64,000 nucleotides of DNA from contig CANMRV010000011.1 of assembly GCA_947500435.1 (NCBI GenBank), forward strand, positions 1 to 64,000, in the 5' to 3' direction. Positions within the stretch are counted from its first letter, which is position 1; every line of letters begins with the position of its first letter. Under the pieces are notes generated by a model that was not told the DNA's origin, did not search any database, and saw nothing but the letters and a program-made list of their open reading frames with translations. This DNA is from an uncultured Flavobacteriaceae bacterium (GTDB taxonomy: Bacteria > Bacteroidota > Bacteroidia > Flavobacteriales > Flavobacteriaceae). Below are positions 49,735 through 59,597 of this stretch, one piece after another. The translations under genes and the position numbers were made by a program.

Positions 49735-51355
49735 ATTACTGAAAAAGAAGATTTTAATTCCTGTTTTTGCGATAGTCATATTAGTTACGGGAAGTAGTTT
49801 TAAGAGTGATTTCTTCGAAATTGCCAAGCAAATCGAAATTTTTACAACGCTGTTCAAGGAATTGAATATGAATTATGTGGATGAGACCAATCCCGCAGAA
49901 TTGATGGATACGGCCATCAAAAATATGCTCGATGAGTTGGACCCGTATACCAAGTTCTTAAACGAGCAAGATGTTGAAGCCTATAAAATCAATAATGCCG
50001 GAGAATACTCCGGAATTGGGGCAACAGTCCGTTCATACAAAGACAAATTGGTAATCATCGAACCTTACAAAGACTACCCTGCAGACAAAGCAGGACTTAA
50101 GGCTGGTGATGAAATTGTAAAAATAGGGGATATCAATATTGCCGATTTCGACGATAACGGAAGCGAGCTTTTAAAAGGTGCAAACAACACTTCTGTAAAC
50201 GTCACATACAAAAGACAAGATGAAACCAAAACGGCTACTATAACAAGAGCTGGTGTTGAGGTTGACGCCGTTCCTTTTTACAAAATGGTGGACGACAAGA
50301 CAGGGTATATTGTTTTAGCAAAATTCAATGCAAAAGCCTCAAGTCAAACAAAAGCTGCTCTAATAGATCTTCAAGGAAAAGGTGCAGAAAAAATCATTTT
50401 AGACCTTCGTGGGAATCCTGGTGGATTGCTTTCAGAGGCCATCAATGTTACCAATCTTTTTGTTGACAAAGGAGAGTTAATTGTAACAACAAAATCGAAA
50501 GTCAAAAAATTCAATCGTGAATACAAGACCAAGAATAAGCCTGTTGACACTGAAATTCCCTTAGTTGTTTTAGTTAATGGAAGCAGTGCTTCAGCCAGTG
50601 AAATCGTTTCAGGAAGTTTACAAGATTTAGACCGCGCTGTGGTTATGGGGGCTCGAAGTTTTGGAAAAGGCTTGGTACAGCGGCCATTAAGACTTACCTA
50701 TGGGACGCAGCTGAAAGTTACCATTTCAAGATATTTCACGCCATCCGGAAGATGTATTCAATCTTTGGATTATTGGAATAGAGATGAAAACAACAACGCA
50801 GTTCGCAATACGACTTTTAACGAATTCACAACTAGAAACGGAAGAAAAGTTGAAGATGGTGGTGGAGTATTGCCTGATATCGAAGTTGAAGCGGTAAAAG
50901 CGAATCCGTTAACCACGGCTCTTTTGAATAACAACGTGATATTCGATTTTGCAACAGATTACCACTATAAAAACGAGATTGTTGATGTGAGTAATTTTAA
51001 TTTTTCAGATACTGATTTCCAGAATTTCAAAAACTTCGTTTCACAAAGCGACTTCTCTTTTGAAACCAAAACCGAAAAGGCCATCAAAGAGGCAATGACC
51101 GATAAAGAAGATGTCATCTTTAACTCAACCGTAGAAGAAGATTTCAAAACACTATTGTTGGATATTGAAAAAAGCAAAACCGCAGCTTTGACAACCCATC
51201 AAAAAGAAATTCAGAGCAAGTTGGAAGATGAAATCGTAAAGCGTTATTTCTATCGTGAGGGACTGTACGAATACTACCTTAAAAATGATGATGCAATCTT
51301 AGCAGCAACGGAGCTTTTAGAAAATACTTCGAAATACGAGGGGATTCTAAAATAG
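49727..51355 (+). CDS. S41-family C-terminal processing peptidase
   Basis: This 542-residue protein has an N-terminal membrane anchor, a PDZ domain (residues about 85-165; GIGATVRSYKDKLVIIEP), and the protease core with VNGSSASASEIVSGSL (Ser) and GARSFGKGLVQ (Lys). It is a periplasmic tail-specific protease. Its overlap with rnpA places it in the same transcript. Confidence 0.92.
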   Translation: MNKLLKKKILIPVFAIVILVTGSSFKSDFFEIAKQIEIFTTLFKELNMNYVDETNPAELMDTAIKNMLDELDPYTKFLNEQDVEAYKINNAGEYSGIGATVRSYKDKLVIIEPYKDYPADKAGLKAGDEIVKIGDINIADFDDNGSELLKGANNTSVNVTYKRQDETKTATITRAGVEVDAVPFYKMVDDKTGYIVLAKFNAKASSQTKAALIDLQGKGAEKIILDLRGNPGGLLSEAINVTNLFVDKGELIVTTKSKVKKFNREYKTKNKPVDTEIPLVVLVNGSSASASEIVSGSLQDLDRAVVMGARSFGKGLVQRPLRLTYGTQLKVTISRYFTPSGRCIQSLDYWNRDENNNAVRNTTFNEFTTRNGRKVEDGGGVLPDIEVEAVKANPLTTALLNNNVIFDFATDYHYKNEIVDVSNFNFSDTDFQNFKNFVSQSDFSFETKTEKAIKEAMTDKEDVIFNSTVEEDFKTLLLDIEKSKTAALTTHQKEIQSKLEDEIVKRYFYREGLYEYYLKNDDAILAATELLENTSKYEGILK

Positions 51356-51360
51356 TTTAA

Positions 51361-51897
51361 TTACCAAGTATATTCAGGCGGCTCTATACCATTCATTCGC
51401 AAATATAGATTCGATTTCGCGCGATGGTTAGCCAAATGGTCTTGTGTGAAAAACAACGCAAAGGCTCGGCTTACGACATTTCCGCTATGATACATTTTAC
51501 AGGTTTCATCTAACTGTTCTTGTTGAACAGTTATGATTATTTGTTTTGTATACTCAAAACTTTCCTGCATCATTTCTAAAATTTCGGTTTTTGTGGATTT
51601 AGAGGCGTCTGGTGTATTTGGTTTTACTTCCATTCCTAAAACATAGCGATTCGTTATCAACTTGTTTGCGGCTGCAATATGAACCATCTGCTCTGCAAAA
51701 GTTTTGCTAACCTCCGTTGGTTTATAGTTGTACTTTTCTTCAGGCATCGCTTTGGCCACATCCATACAATGTTCGGTTGCCTCTATCCAAACAGGTAGAT
51801 ACATTTTCGTAAATGCGGTTTTGGGGATAGTGTCTGTTTGGGAAGTGACTTTCTGAATGCAACAAAGTAATAGTAATACTGCGAAAACCTTTTTCAT
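51361..51897 (-). CDS. DinB-family protein with signal peptide
   Basis: About 178 residues start at MKKVFAVLLLLCCIQK, which gives a clean signal peptide; an ATG 21 bases upstream is in frame but less likely. It is a four-helix DinB fold with His ligands (EQMVHIAAANK near residue 63; DHLANHRAKSNLY near the end). Thiol or metal-dependent transfer activities are known for relatives; here it is exported and of unknown function. Confidence 0.8.
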   Translation of the reverse strand: MKKVFAVLLLLCCIQKVTSQTDTIPKTAFTKMYLPVWIEATEHCMDVAKAMPEEKYNYKPTEVSKTFAEQMVHIAAANKLITNRYVLGMEVKPNTPDASKSTKTEILEMMQESFEYTKQIIITVQQEQLDETCKMYHSGNVVSRAFALFFTQDHLANHRAKSNLYLRMNGIEPPEYTW

Positions 51898-51933
51898 AAT
51901 CATATCTTTAGGTGTCATATTTTAGGAGCGATA

Positions 51934-52824
51934 ATGTCTAAAAAAATTATGGGAAAAGCTAATTTGTTAAACGATGCCAAAGCAACCTTAGGGGAAGGTC
52001 CGGTCTGGGATTGGAGAAAACAACAGCTATTTTGGGTTGATATCGAAGGAGGTAAATTACATTCACATAATTCATCAAGCGGAGAAAATCAACAATGGGC
52101 CCTTGATGAAATGATAGGTGCTGCGGTTCCAACAATATCTGGCAAAATGCTGTTGGCTTTGGAGTCTGGGTTAGCGACTTTTGATTTGGAAAAGGAAAAA
52201 TTGACCTGGCATTATGTGCTTGAAAATAATGATTCTTCAATGCGCTTCAATGACGGAAAAGTGAGTCCAAATGGAGATTTCTGGATTGGTAGTATGCATA
52301 AACAATTCATTCAAAAAACCGGAAATCTGTACTGCGTAGCTCCAAATTTTGAAACCTCAATCAAAATTCAAAAAACCACCATTTCAAATGGAATGGCTTG
52401 GACATCCGACAATAAAAAATTCTATTTTATCGATTCTCCGACACATCAAATCCGCTCCTATGATTTTAATGTGGCAACTAGTCAACTCTCCAATGATGAG
52501 ATTGGATTTAAAATCCCTGAAGATTTTGGCTCGCCCGATGGAATGTGTATTGATTCGGAAAATATGCTTTGGGTTGCTCACTGGGGCGGAAGTTGCATCC
52601 GACGCTGGAATCCAAAAACAGGTCAAGTTTTAAAACAAATTGATGTTCCAGCACCGCATGTAACATCTTGTTGTTTTGGTGGAGAAGATTTAAAGACTTT
52701 GTATATTACAACTGCAAGGAGCGGTTTGAACGATGAGCAGCTCAAAAAATTTCCGCTTAGCGGTGGATTATTCATATACCACCCAGACGTAGTCGGAAAA
52801 CAAATAACCTATTTTAAAGATTGA
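51934..52824 (+). CDS. SMP-30/gluconolactonase-type lactonase
   Basis: This 296-residue six-bladed propeller has GEGPVWDWRKQQLFWVDI near residue 18, MRFNDGKVSPNGDFWIG near residue 100 and SNGMAWTSDNKKFYF, matching metal-dependent sugar lactonases. It hydrolyses a sugar 1,4- or 1,5-lactone. The next gene, an SDR, overlaps by 4 bp, giving a dehydrogenase-lactonase pair. Confidence 0.9.
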   Translation: MSKKIMGKANLLNDAKATLGEGPVWDWRKQQLFWVDIEGGKLHSHNSSSGENQQWALDEMIGAAVPTISGKMLLALESGLATFDLEKEKLTWHYVLENNDSSMRFNDGKVSPNGDFWIGSMHKQFIQKTGNLYCVAPNFETSIKIQKTTISNGMAWTSDNKKFYFIDSPTHQIRSYDFNVATSQLSNDEIGFKIPEDFGSPDGMCIDSENMLWVAHWGGSCIRRWNPKTGQVLKQIDVPAPHVTSCCFGGEDLKTLYITTARSGLNDEQLKKFPLSGGLFIYHPDVVGKQITYFKD

Positions 52825-53603
52825 TGTCATACTCAGGAATAAAAGATAAAGTTGCCATTGTTACCGGAGCTGGTGAAGGCATTGGTTATGCTGTGGTTCA
52901 ACTTTTAGTCGCCAGCGGTGCAAAAGTTATCTTGAATGACATTGATACAGACAAGGCAAATAGGGCTACAAGCGAAATCAACCTTATCCACCCTGGCATG
53001 TGTGTTCCATTTCCGGGAGATAGTGGAAAGATTTCGGTAATTAATGAAATGGTAGATTTCGCACTTTCCAATTTTGGAAAGGTAAACTTTGTTGTTCCTA
53101 ATGCGGGTATTACACTTTTCGGGGATTTTTTGAAATTCACTCCAGATTCCTTCCAAAAGGTCATGGACCTCAACTTAAAAGGTGCCTTCTTTTTGGCCCA
53201 AAGAGCAGCAAAAGAAATGATTAAGCAAGGTGACCGTGGCAGTATGGTTTTCATGTCCTCCCAAGTTGGCATTCAGGCCTATCAGCATCTCACGGCTTAC
53301 GGGATGACCAAAGCCGCACTCCGGATGATGGCGAAGAATTTGGCTTACGTTTTAGGCAAATACAAAATCACTGCAAACGCCGTTGCTCCAGGGGCAACCT
53401 TGACGGAAAGGACACGAGAGGAACAACCAGACTATGAAGGTATTTGGGGGAAATTAAATCCGAATGAACGTGTTGGCACACCTGAAGATATTGCGAAAAC
53501 GGTTCTTTTTCTGCTTTCTGAGGATGCCTCCCATATCAATGGACAAACCATTCCCGTTGACGGAGGATGGACGGTTGGTGGAAAATATCCTGAGGATTTA
53601 TAA
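52821..53603 (+). CDS. Short-chain dehydrogenase/reductase
   Basis: This 260-residue SDR has the TGAGEGIGYAVV cofactor loop, NAGIT, the SSQVGIQ Ser and YGMTKAALR with the catalytic Tyr and Lys, and a C-terminal PVDGGWTVGG. It likely oxidises a sugar at C1 to a lactone, which the upstream lactonase would open. Confidence 0.9.
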   Translation: MMSYSGIKDKVAIVTGAGEGIGYAVVQLLVASGAKVILNDIDTDKANRATSEINLIHPGMCVPFPGDSGKISVINEMVDFALSNFGKVNFVVPNAGITLFGDFLKFTPDSFQKVMDLNLKGAFFLAQRAAKEMIKQGDRGSMVFMSSQVGIQAYQHLTAYGMTKAALRMMAKNLAYVLGKYKITANAVAPGATLTERTREEQPDYEGIWGKLNPNERVGTPEDIAKTVLFLLSEDASHINGQTIPVDGGWTVGGKYPEDL

Positions 53604-53604
53604 T

Positions 53605-53991
53605 ATGCTCTTCAATAAAATACACCATATAGCAGTCATTTGTTCCGATTATGAAAAATCAAAACATTTCTATGTGAACGTTTTGGGTTTGGAAATTATT
53701 AAAGAAACCTATCGAGCTGCCCGTGAATCCTATAAATTGGATTTGGCGCTAAACGGGAATTACATCATCGAATTGTTTTCCTTTCCGGATCCACCGAAAA
53801 GACCATCTCGCCCCGAAGCACAAGGTCTACGGCATCTGGCTTTTGAAGTGGATGATATTGAAGTGGTTATTTCAAATCTAAAGGAAAAAGATATTGATGT
53901 AGAACCTATTCGAACAGATGAACTTACGGGTAAACGATTTACATTTTTCAGTGATCCGGATGATTTACCCCTTGAGCTTTATGAAAAATAA
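53605..53991 (+). CDS. VOC-family protein, GloA2/YaeR-like
   Basis: This 128-residue protein starts at MLFNKIHHIAVICSDYEK, one base after the SDR stop codon; the longer frame starting inside the SDR gene is rejected. It has HHIAV, IELFSFP and LRHLAFEVDDIE metal-ligand motifs, like small glyoxalase/dioxygenase-fold proteins of the YaeR group. Its substrate is unknown. Confidence 0.85.
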   Translation: MLFNKIHHIAVICSDYEKSKHFYVNVLGLEIIKETYRAARESYKLDLALNGNYIIELFSFPDPPKRPSRPEAQGLRHLAFEVDDIEVVISNLKEKDIDVEPIRTDELTGKRFTFFSDPDDLPLELYEK

Positions 53992-54000
53992 AATACCCTA

Positions 54001-54861
54001 CTAATACACACAGGAGTTAGCATCCGATTTGATGTAGTGTTTCCTATAATTTATGGCCTTAGGATCCAAACAACCCTTTAAGTTTTTGATTTTGATGTTT
54101 CGAAAGTCTATAGGTTGTCCTTCGCTTTGTAGTGCGATAAACCCCTCTTTTAGTAATTGTCCGTCAGGTTTCATTTTTGGGTCGTGGCCTGAAACAACTT
54201 CACCTCCTACACGAGGTTTAGTATATTCCAAAACGGTTTCCCCGTTGATGATATGGGTGACTAGAGAGTCTCCACGAACAATTAGGTCGGCCTTTACCCA
54301 TTGTTCTCCAAAATAGGTTTTTGAAGAGGAGCTGATGCAATGCCTTGGGTCGATTTTTCCCTCGTATTCTACATCTGTTCCTGGTGAACACATGTTTCCT
54401 GTTGGTCGTTCTTTTCCCATCTCTACCCCTCCTAAAAACTGCATTTCTATTGATATAGGCCAGTTTTGTTCCTTCAATATGGTTCTAGGATCTTGCGAAT
54501 GAAACATCACGCCGCTATTTTGAACTATAAATACTGGAGCGCCTGGATGTGGCTCTCCCACAAAACGATACTCCATCGACAAATGAAAATAAGAGTAAGA
54601 TTCGTCAAAATATAAATGCGCAAAACGGTCATTAAAATCCCCTTCATACTTATCATAGCGCACTTTAATAACACTGTCTTCTACGCGAAAAGTGTCGCCA
54701 TAGTTATCCCCCACTTCATAATGGTGGATTTTGGTTGTCCACCCTTCAAGGCTTTCTCCATTAAAAAGTGTTTTCCAATCATCTTCATTTTGGGCCAAGC
54801 AACTCGTAACTGTGCATAGTAGTAAAAGTGTCGTGATAATGATATTTTTAATTGCTTCCAT
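54001..54861 (-). CDS. DUF1080 (3-keto-disaccharide hydrolase-type) secreted protein
   Basis: This 286-residue protein has a signal peptide ending near TVTSCLAQ and the DUF1080 jelly-roll start DWKTLFNGESLEGWTTK, followed by EYRFVGEPHPGAP. Family members bind or hydrolyse oxidised (3-keto) glycosides. The C-terminal 25 residues (LKGCLDPKAINYRKHY) carry a small Cys motif. It follows the membrane acyltransferase gene by 18 bp. Confidence 0.85.
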   Translation of the reverse strand: MEAIKNIIITTLLLLCTVTSCLAQNEDDWKTLFNGESLEGWTTKIHHYEVGDNYGDTFRVEDSVIKVRYDKYEGDFNDRFAHLYFDESYSYFHLSMEYRFVGEPHPGAPVFIVQNSGVMFHSQDPRTILKEQNWPISIEMQFLGGVEMGKERPTGNMCSPGTDVEYEGKIDPRHCISSSSKTYFGEQWVKADLIVRGDSLVTHIINGETVLEYTKPRVGGEVVSGHDPKMKPDGQLLKEGFIALQSEGQPIDFRNIKIKNLKGCLDPKAINYRKHYIKSDANSCVY

Positions 54862-54879
54862 AGCTTAGATTTGGTTGGA

Positions 54880-55986
54880 TTAAACTTTAAAATACACCTT
54901 GTGCTTATCCAAGAAATACGTGATATACCAGAAAATGAACAATACAAAAAGTGAATTGATTACCATAATCAAATTCTCTGAAAGCCCTAATGGTGATAAA
55001 AGTCCCTCGGTCCAAATTTTTCCAAAACCACGGAACCATTGTACGCCAACCGTTTCTGCAAATAGGTAAATAAAAATAGAATTTGTACCTACCACAGAGA
55101 ATATCTTAAGCCATTTAGAATGGTTGTTTTTTACATCAATCGCCCAATAAAACAAGGTCAAGGTCAATATTGCAAAGCCTCCGGAAGCCAATGTAAACGA
55201 AGAAGTAGCGATTCTTTTAATAATCGGAGTTATGTTGAGCCAATCCATTGCAAAGCCTAAAATCAAAATAGCGCTTCCCCAAATCAAAAAAGGTTTTATT
55301 TTCTCTTTAGCATGAGTATTTGATAATAAAATCTGTCCGCAAATCACACCCCAAATTGTATGCGCCGCTGTCGGAATAAAGTTGACGAATACCCAATAGC
55401 CGTCATTTTCGAGTCCCATAACCAACATGTCGATATAAGAACCAAAACTTTCATGACCCTGCGCATACGGTGCTTCAGGATTATAAACACGATATAGGAC
55501 CTCCGTCAAAACCAGTAAACCTATTGAAACAGCAATCTGTACTTTATGAGGAAGGTTCATTAGGGCATAGGCAATCAAAATGGTGAAAGCCAATTGCACC
55601 AATACATTCCAAAGCTCCCAAACCAAAGCATGGCTGTAAACACAATGCAATAGAACCCCAAAGGCAAAAAGTAAAAAGCAACGTCTGAGAATGTGTTTCG
55701 TAGCAGCACTCCTGCTTCCAGAAGCCAATCGCTTTCTAAGGGAAAAGGGCATCGCAACCCCAACAATAAACATAAAAAAGGGCTGTATTAAATCCCAGAA
55801 TCGAAGACCGTTCCAAGGATGATGATGTAATTGGTGGGCCAGCCCTGAAAAAGCCGTCCCTTCGGCCAACTCCGTGAAATTGTGATGGAAACCTGCCGCC
55901 TCCGCTATTAGTAGGAACATGGTGAGTCCGCGAAATACATCCAAAGAAAAAAGGCGCTTGGAAACGTTTGCTGCAAGTTGTGACAT
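54880..55986 (-). CDS. HGSNAT/DUF5009-like membrane acyltransferase
   Basis: This 368-residue protein has about 9-10 membrane helices and begins with LFSLDVFRGLTMFLLIAEA, as in heparan-alpha-glucosaminide N-acetyltransferase-like bacterial proteins, with FRGLT and a conserved His-rich first loop (HHHPW). These proteins probably acylate sugars across the membrane; the direction is unproven. Confidence 0.85.
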   Translation of the reverse strand: MSQLAANVSKRLFSLDVFRGLTMFLLIAEAAGFHHNFTELAEGTAFSGLAHQLHHHPWNGLRFWDLIQPFFMFIVGVAMPFSLRKRLASGSRSAATKHILRRCFLLFAFGVLLHCVYSHALVWELWNVLVQLAFTILIAYALMNLPHKVQIAVSIGLLVLTEVLYRVYNPEAPYAQGHESFGSYIDMLVMGLENDGYWVFVNFIPTAAHTIWGVICGQILLSNTHAKEKIKPFLIWGSAILILGFAMDWLNITPIIKRIATSSFTLASGGFAILTLTLFYWAIDVKNNHSKWLKIFSVVGTNSIFIYLFAETVGVQWFRGFGKIWTEGLLSPLGLSENLIMVINSLFVLFIFWYITYFLDKHKVYFKV

Positions 55987-56113
55987 GGAAATAGGTTGAT
56001 TGGTTATGCTGCCTCAATTTAAGCAATAATCCGTCAATCGGGACAAACCCTTTGAATCATAATTTTCAAAATGAATTTTTCTTTACCTTTCATAGCAATT
56101 AAACGTCATACCT

Positions 56114-56836
56114 ATGATATCAGAAGAACAAAAATCATTCTTTGAACAAGAGGGATATTTGGTAGTAGAAAATTTGATTTCTAAACCGGACGTGGACTAT
56201 TACAGTAATATGTACAACTCGTTTCTGGACAACCGAATTGACGCTTCCCGTTATCGTTCCGACCTTTCTGGCTGTGACGAAAAGAAAGAAAAGATTACCC
56301 AGATTATGGTGCCTACCAAGTTAGTGCCTGAATTATTAACTAAACCCATCCATAAGAAGTCATTGGAAATAGCAAAAATATTAATGGGCGATGATATCGA
56401 ACTTGATTTTGACATGCTCATCAACAAAGCGCCAAACACAAATACGATTACGCCATGGCATCAAGATGCTGCCTATTGGATTGATATGCCTGATAAACGC
56501 GCCGCCAGTTGTTGGGTCGCTATCGACCACGCCTACAAAGAAAATGGATGCATGTGGTATACCCCTAAATCTCATCTTTCCCCGGTTCTACCGCATTCTC
56601 AAACTGGCAACAAAGGGGCATTAAAATGTGAGGGGACCGAAGAAAATTCGGTGTTTATTGAGCTTCAACCAGGGTCATGTGTGTTTCATCAAGGAGGTAC
56701 TTTGCATTACAGTCGAGGAAACTCAACCGATAATAACCGCCGGGCACTAATTACTAATTTTAGACCCAAAGCCATGATTGAATTAGAGCGCGCTCAAGGA
56801 GTGGATCACACTGGGGAAAGGGAGGTCAAAAACTAA
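56114..56836 (+). CDS. Phytanoyl-CoA dioxygenase family protein
   Basis: This 240-residue Fe(II)/2-oxoglutarate oxygenase has the HQDAAYWID iron motif near residue 116, the distal His in HYSRGNS near residue 200 and NNRRALITNF with the 2-oxoglutarate Arg. Hydroxylation of a small molecule in the sugar pathway around it is likely but unproven. Confidence 0.88.
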   Translation: MISEEQKSFFEQEGYLVVENLISKPDVDYYSNMYNSFLDNRIDASRYRSDLSGCDEKKEKITQIMVPTKLVPELLTKPIHKKSLEIAKILMGDDIELDFDMLINKAPNTNTITPWHQDAAYWIDMPDKRAASCWVAIDHAYKENGCMWYTPKSHLSPVLPHSQTGNKGALKCEGTEENSVFIELQPGSCVFHQGGTLHYSRGNSTDNNRRALITNFRPKAMIELERAQGVDHTGEREVKN

Positions 56837-56846
56837 AAAAACATTT

Positions 56847-57947
56847 ATGAAAGGTGTCATCGGAATTTGTCTATTGCTTTTTTTTGGGATTTTCCCTGTT
56901 TCAGCCCAAGAAACCAACAACTATTCTTGGTATAATCCCTTGGAGAGCTTAGACCAAATTGACGGTCAAGGGTGGTCAAATATTGGATATAATCGTTTGC
57001 CCGATAAGGCTGAAAAAACTGTAAGAAATAAAGTTTGGTCACTTTCTAGACATGCTGCAGGACTCTCTATCCGATTTCAAACAAATGCAGATAGCCTACA
57101 AATAGAATACGAGGTTAATGGAAAAATCGCCATGAACCATATGCCCGCCACAGGAGTAAGCGGAGTTGATTTGTATGGAAAAAATGAAGCCGGGGAATGG
57201 TTATGGTATCGTGGTGGCAGAAAATTCGGAGATACCGTTCAATATCATTTCAAAACGGAAAAAAGCCCAAAAGGTGGTCGCGAATATCAATTGTATCTTC
57301 CGCTTTATAACAATTGTAAAAACCTTAAAATTGGAATCTCTAAAGGAAGTAAAATCAAATTTCTTCCGCAGCGAAAAGAAAAACCAATCATAGTTTATGG
57401 AACATCCATTGCTCAAGGCGCATGCGCCTCAAGACCTGGTATGGCATGGACCAACATTTTAGGTCGAAAGTTGAATTATCCTTTGGTGAACTTAGGTTTT
57501 TCAGGCAATGGTCGATTGGAACAAGAAGTGCTTGAATTGGTGACCGAGGTTGATGCCATGGTTTATGTGCTCGATTGCCTTCCAAATTTGAGTCCAAATG
57601 ACAAACATACGGAAGAAGAAATTAAAAAACGTCTTCGCAACAGTATCCAACATATCCGAAATAAAAGGCCAAGTGCTCGAATTTTACTAACACTGCATGC
57701 GGGCTATAGTGATGGCGAAGTTGATAGTTCTAGAAAGGAAGTTTATGAAACCTTAAATCGCTGGACAAGTGAAGTTTTTCTTGATTTTAAGCGTGCAAGA
57801 ATTAGAAATCTATACCTACTCCCGAAAAGTAAAATCAACCTTTCAAATGATGCATTTGTTGATGGTACGCATCCTACCGATTTGGGCATGGAGCAATATG
57901 CAAAAGCTTATGAGGCGGCATTGACCAATCTACTTGGACGAGATTAA
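56847..57947 (+). CDS. Secreted SGNH/GDSL-type hydrolase
   Basis: This 366-residue protein has a signal peptide (to about residue 22), an N-terminal beta domain, and the SGNH core from about residue 178: YGTSIAQGACASRPG (Ser), GFSGNGRLE (Gly/Asn) and DGTHPTDLGM (Asp-His). It is a two-domain acetylesterase-like enzyme that would remove acyl groups from sugars. Confidence 0.88.
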   Translation: MKGVIGICLLLFFGIFPVSAQETNNYSWYNPLESLDQIDGQGWSNIGYNRLPDKAEKTVRNKVWSLSRHAAGLSIRFQTNADSLQIEYEVNGKIAMNHMPATGVSGVDLYGKNEAGEWLWYRGGRKFGDTVQYHFKTEKSPKGGREYQLYLPLYNNCKNLKIGISKGSKIKFLPQRKEKPIIVYGTSIAQGACASRPGMAWTNILGRKLNYPLVNLGFSGNGRLEQEVLELVTEVDAMVYVLDCLPNLSPNDKHTEEEIKKRLRNSIQHIRNKRPSARILLTLHAGYSDGEVDSSRKEVYETLNRWTSEVFLDFKRARIRNLYLLPKSKINLSNDAFVDGTHPTDLGMEQYAKAYEAALTNLLGRD

Positions 57948-57962
57948 TAACAATCATAACCT

Positions 57963-58961
57963 ATGTTTAAAACTTCATCTTTTGGGCAAAGCACTTTTAA
58001 AGTTCTAATGCTTTTTTTTATTTTGAGTGGCTGCAAGGGTGAGACCAAAACAGCTCCTGCAGAGGATAAAATCATCGAAAAACCTACTGCAGATAATGGG
58101 GTTTCAATTATTGTTTTAGGAACAGTTCAAGATGCCGGCTCTCCCCATATTGCTTGTAAAAAAGAATGTTGTGCTGATTTGTTTGAAAACCCAAATTCCA
58201 ATAGAAAGGTGGTTTCGCTTGGGGTTCTTGACTATGATAACAAGCAAACTTTTCTTTTTGATGCATCACCAGATATTTCCGAACAAGTAAAACTATTAAA
58301 AAGGAATGCCTCTTGGAATGCCGAAGAACTACCTAACGGCATTTTCTTAACTCATGCCCATATAGGGCATTATTCCGGACTCATGTATTTGGGAAAAGAA
58401 GCGACCAATGCCAATGCCATTCCGACCTATGTAATGCCGAAAATGAAACGCTTTTTGGAGCATAATGGGCCATGGAGCCAATTGGTTTCCCAAAAGAATA
58501 TTGATTTGCATTCTATTGAAAATGCAGAGGTGCTTTCAATGACTTCCAACCTTAAGGTAATTCCATTGCAAGTACCTCATCGTGATGAATTCTCAGAAAC
58601 TGTTGGTTATAAGATTATCGGGCCCGAGAAGAGTGCTTTGTTCATTCCTGATATTGATAAGTGGGAGAAATGGGAAACCAGTATTACAGATGCGATTAAA
58701 ACTGTAGATTATGCTTTTTTAGATGCTAGTTTTTATGATGGAGATGAATTGAATACTAGGGACATTTCACAAATTCCGCATCCCTTCGTTATTGAGAGTA
58801 TGGAACTTTTCAAAAACCTAACCTCTTCAGAAAAGAAAAAGATTTATTTTATACATTTTAACCATACCAACCAGTTGTTGAATCAAGATAGTGACCAAAC
58901 CCAAACTGTTCTGAAAAATGGATTCAACATTGCAAAGTTTCACCAACATTTTGAACTATAA
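57963..58961 (+). CDS. PqqB-like metallo-beta-lactamase-fold lipoprotein
   Basis: This 332-residue protein has a lipobox (FILSGCK), then LGTVQDAGSPHIACKKECC as in PqqB-type proteins, and a zinc motif THAHIGHYSG near residue 128. True PqqB is cytosolic and takes part in PQQ synthesis; this exported relative likely has a different task. A PQQ-dependent enzyme is encoded 1.8 kb downstream, which makes the link notable. Confidence 0.8.
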   Translation: MFKTSSFGQSTFKVLMLFFILSGCKGETKTAPAEDKIIEKPTADNGVSIIVLGTVQDAGSPHIACKKECCADLFENPNSNRKVVSLGVLDYDNKQTFLFDASPDISEQVKLLKRNASWNAEELPNGIFLTHAHIGHYSGLMYLGKEATNANAIPTYVMPKMKRFLEHNGPWSQLVSQKNIDLHSIENAEVLSMTSNLKVIPLQVPHRDEFSETVGYKIIGPEKSALFIPDIDKWEKWETSITDAIKTVDYAFLDASFYDGDELNTRDISQIPHPFVIESMELFKNLTSSEKKKIYFIHFNHTNQLLNQDSDQTQTVLKNGFNIAKFHQHFEL

Positions 58962-59597
58962 ATGAAGTTTTCCCTGGCCCTTATTTATTTCATGTTTGTC
59001 AATACTTTGATAAGTCAGAAAGGCTCTCTAGAAGATATGCTATGGGAAGAAGCTGGCGGACGCATCGATCTTTCGGAAGACCATGGCGGTCAATATGAAA
59101 TTATAGATAATGCGAAAAACGGCTATTTAAAAGTTGCTTTTACAGAAGATGGTTGTGGGTGTTATAATGAAAATACAATTGGCGCTTATAAAAACCATAT
59201 AGGCACTTATACAACTTTGCAAATGAAATGGGATGGCTGCGGATGGCGTAATATCTTATTGTCAAATAAAGGGCTTGATACAGTCTTGCCAGAAAATTTT
59301 GGCCTTCGGACTTTCCTTCCTAAATCGGACAGTACAGAATATCAAATCACCTCTTCGGTTTTCTTTTTAGACGCAGAAATTCCTCAAAAAGGCACAGACA
59401 CCCAAATCAATTTATCATATATCCCTTTCGGCATCAATATGGCTCTTGATGACCATGTGCTATCGTACGGATACGAATTGATTGAGGAGCACGGTGGGCC
59501 AACTACCTTTATCAGGAGGAACTCCAAGACATGCTTCAAAAGATTTCAGATGAAAACACTTTGCAATGCATCATTGAAAAAACTCCTGAAAATATAG
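58962..59597 (+). CDS. Unknown exported protein, possibly frameshifted near the end
   Basis: This 211-residue protein has an N-terminal signal (MKFSLALIYFMFVNTLISQ) and Cys-rich segments (GCGCYNE; DGCGWRN). It starts at the stop codon of the preceding gene. The last 30 residues (after EEHGG) become Lys-rich and unlike the rest, while another frame opens at 59486 and continues in good coding style to 59857, so a frameshift is likely. Confidence 0.5.
   Translation: MKFSLALIYFMFVNTLISQKGSLEDMLWEEAGGRIDLSEDHGGQYEIIDNAKNGYLKVAFTEDGCGCYNENTIGAYKNHIGTYTTLQMKWDGCGWRNILLSNKGLDTVLPENFGLRTFLPKSDSTEYQITSSVFFLDAEIPQKGTDTQINLSYIPFGINMALDDHVLSYGYELIEEHGGPTTFIRRNSKTCFKRFQMKTLCNASLKKLLKI

Noticed and set aside
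53464..53604. Upstream extension of the VOC protein
   Set aside because: It lies within the SDR gene in another frame; ATG 53605 matches the family start.
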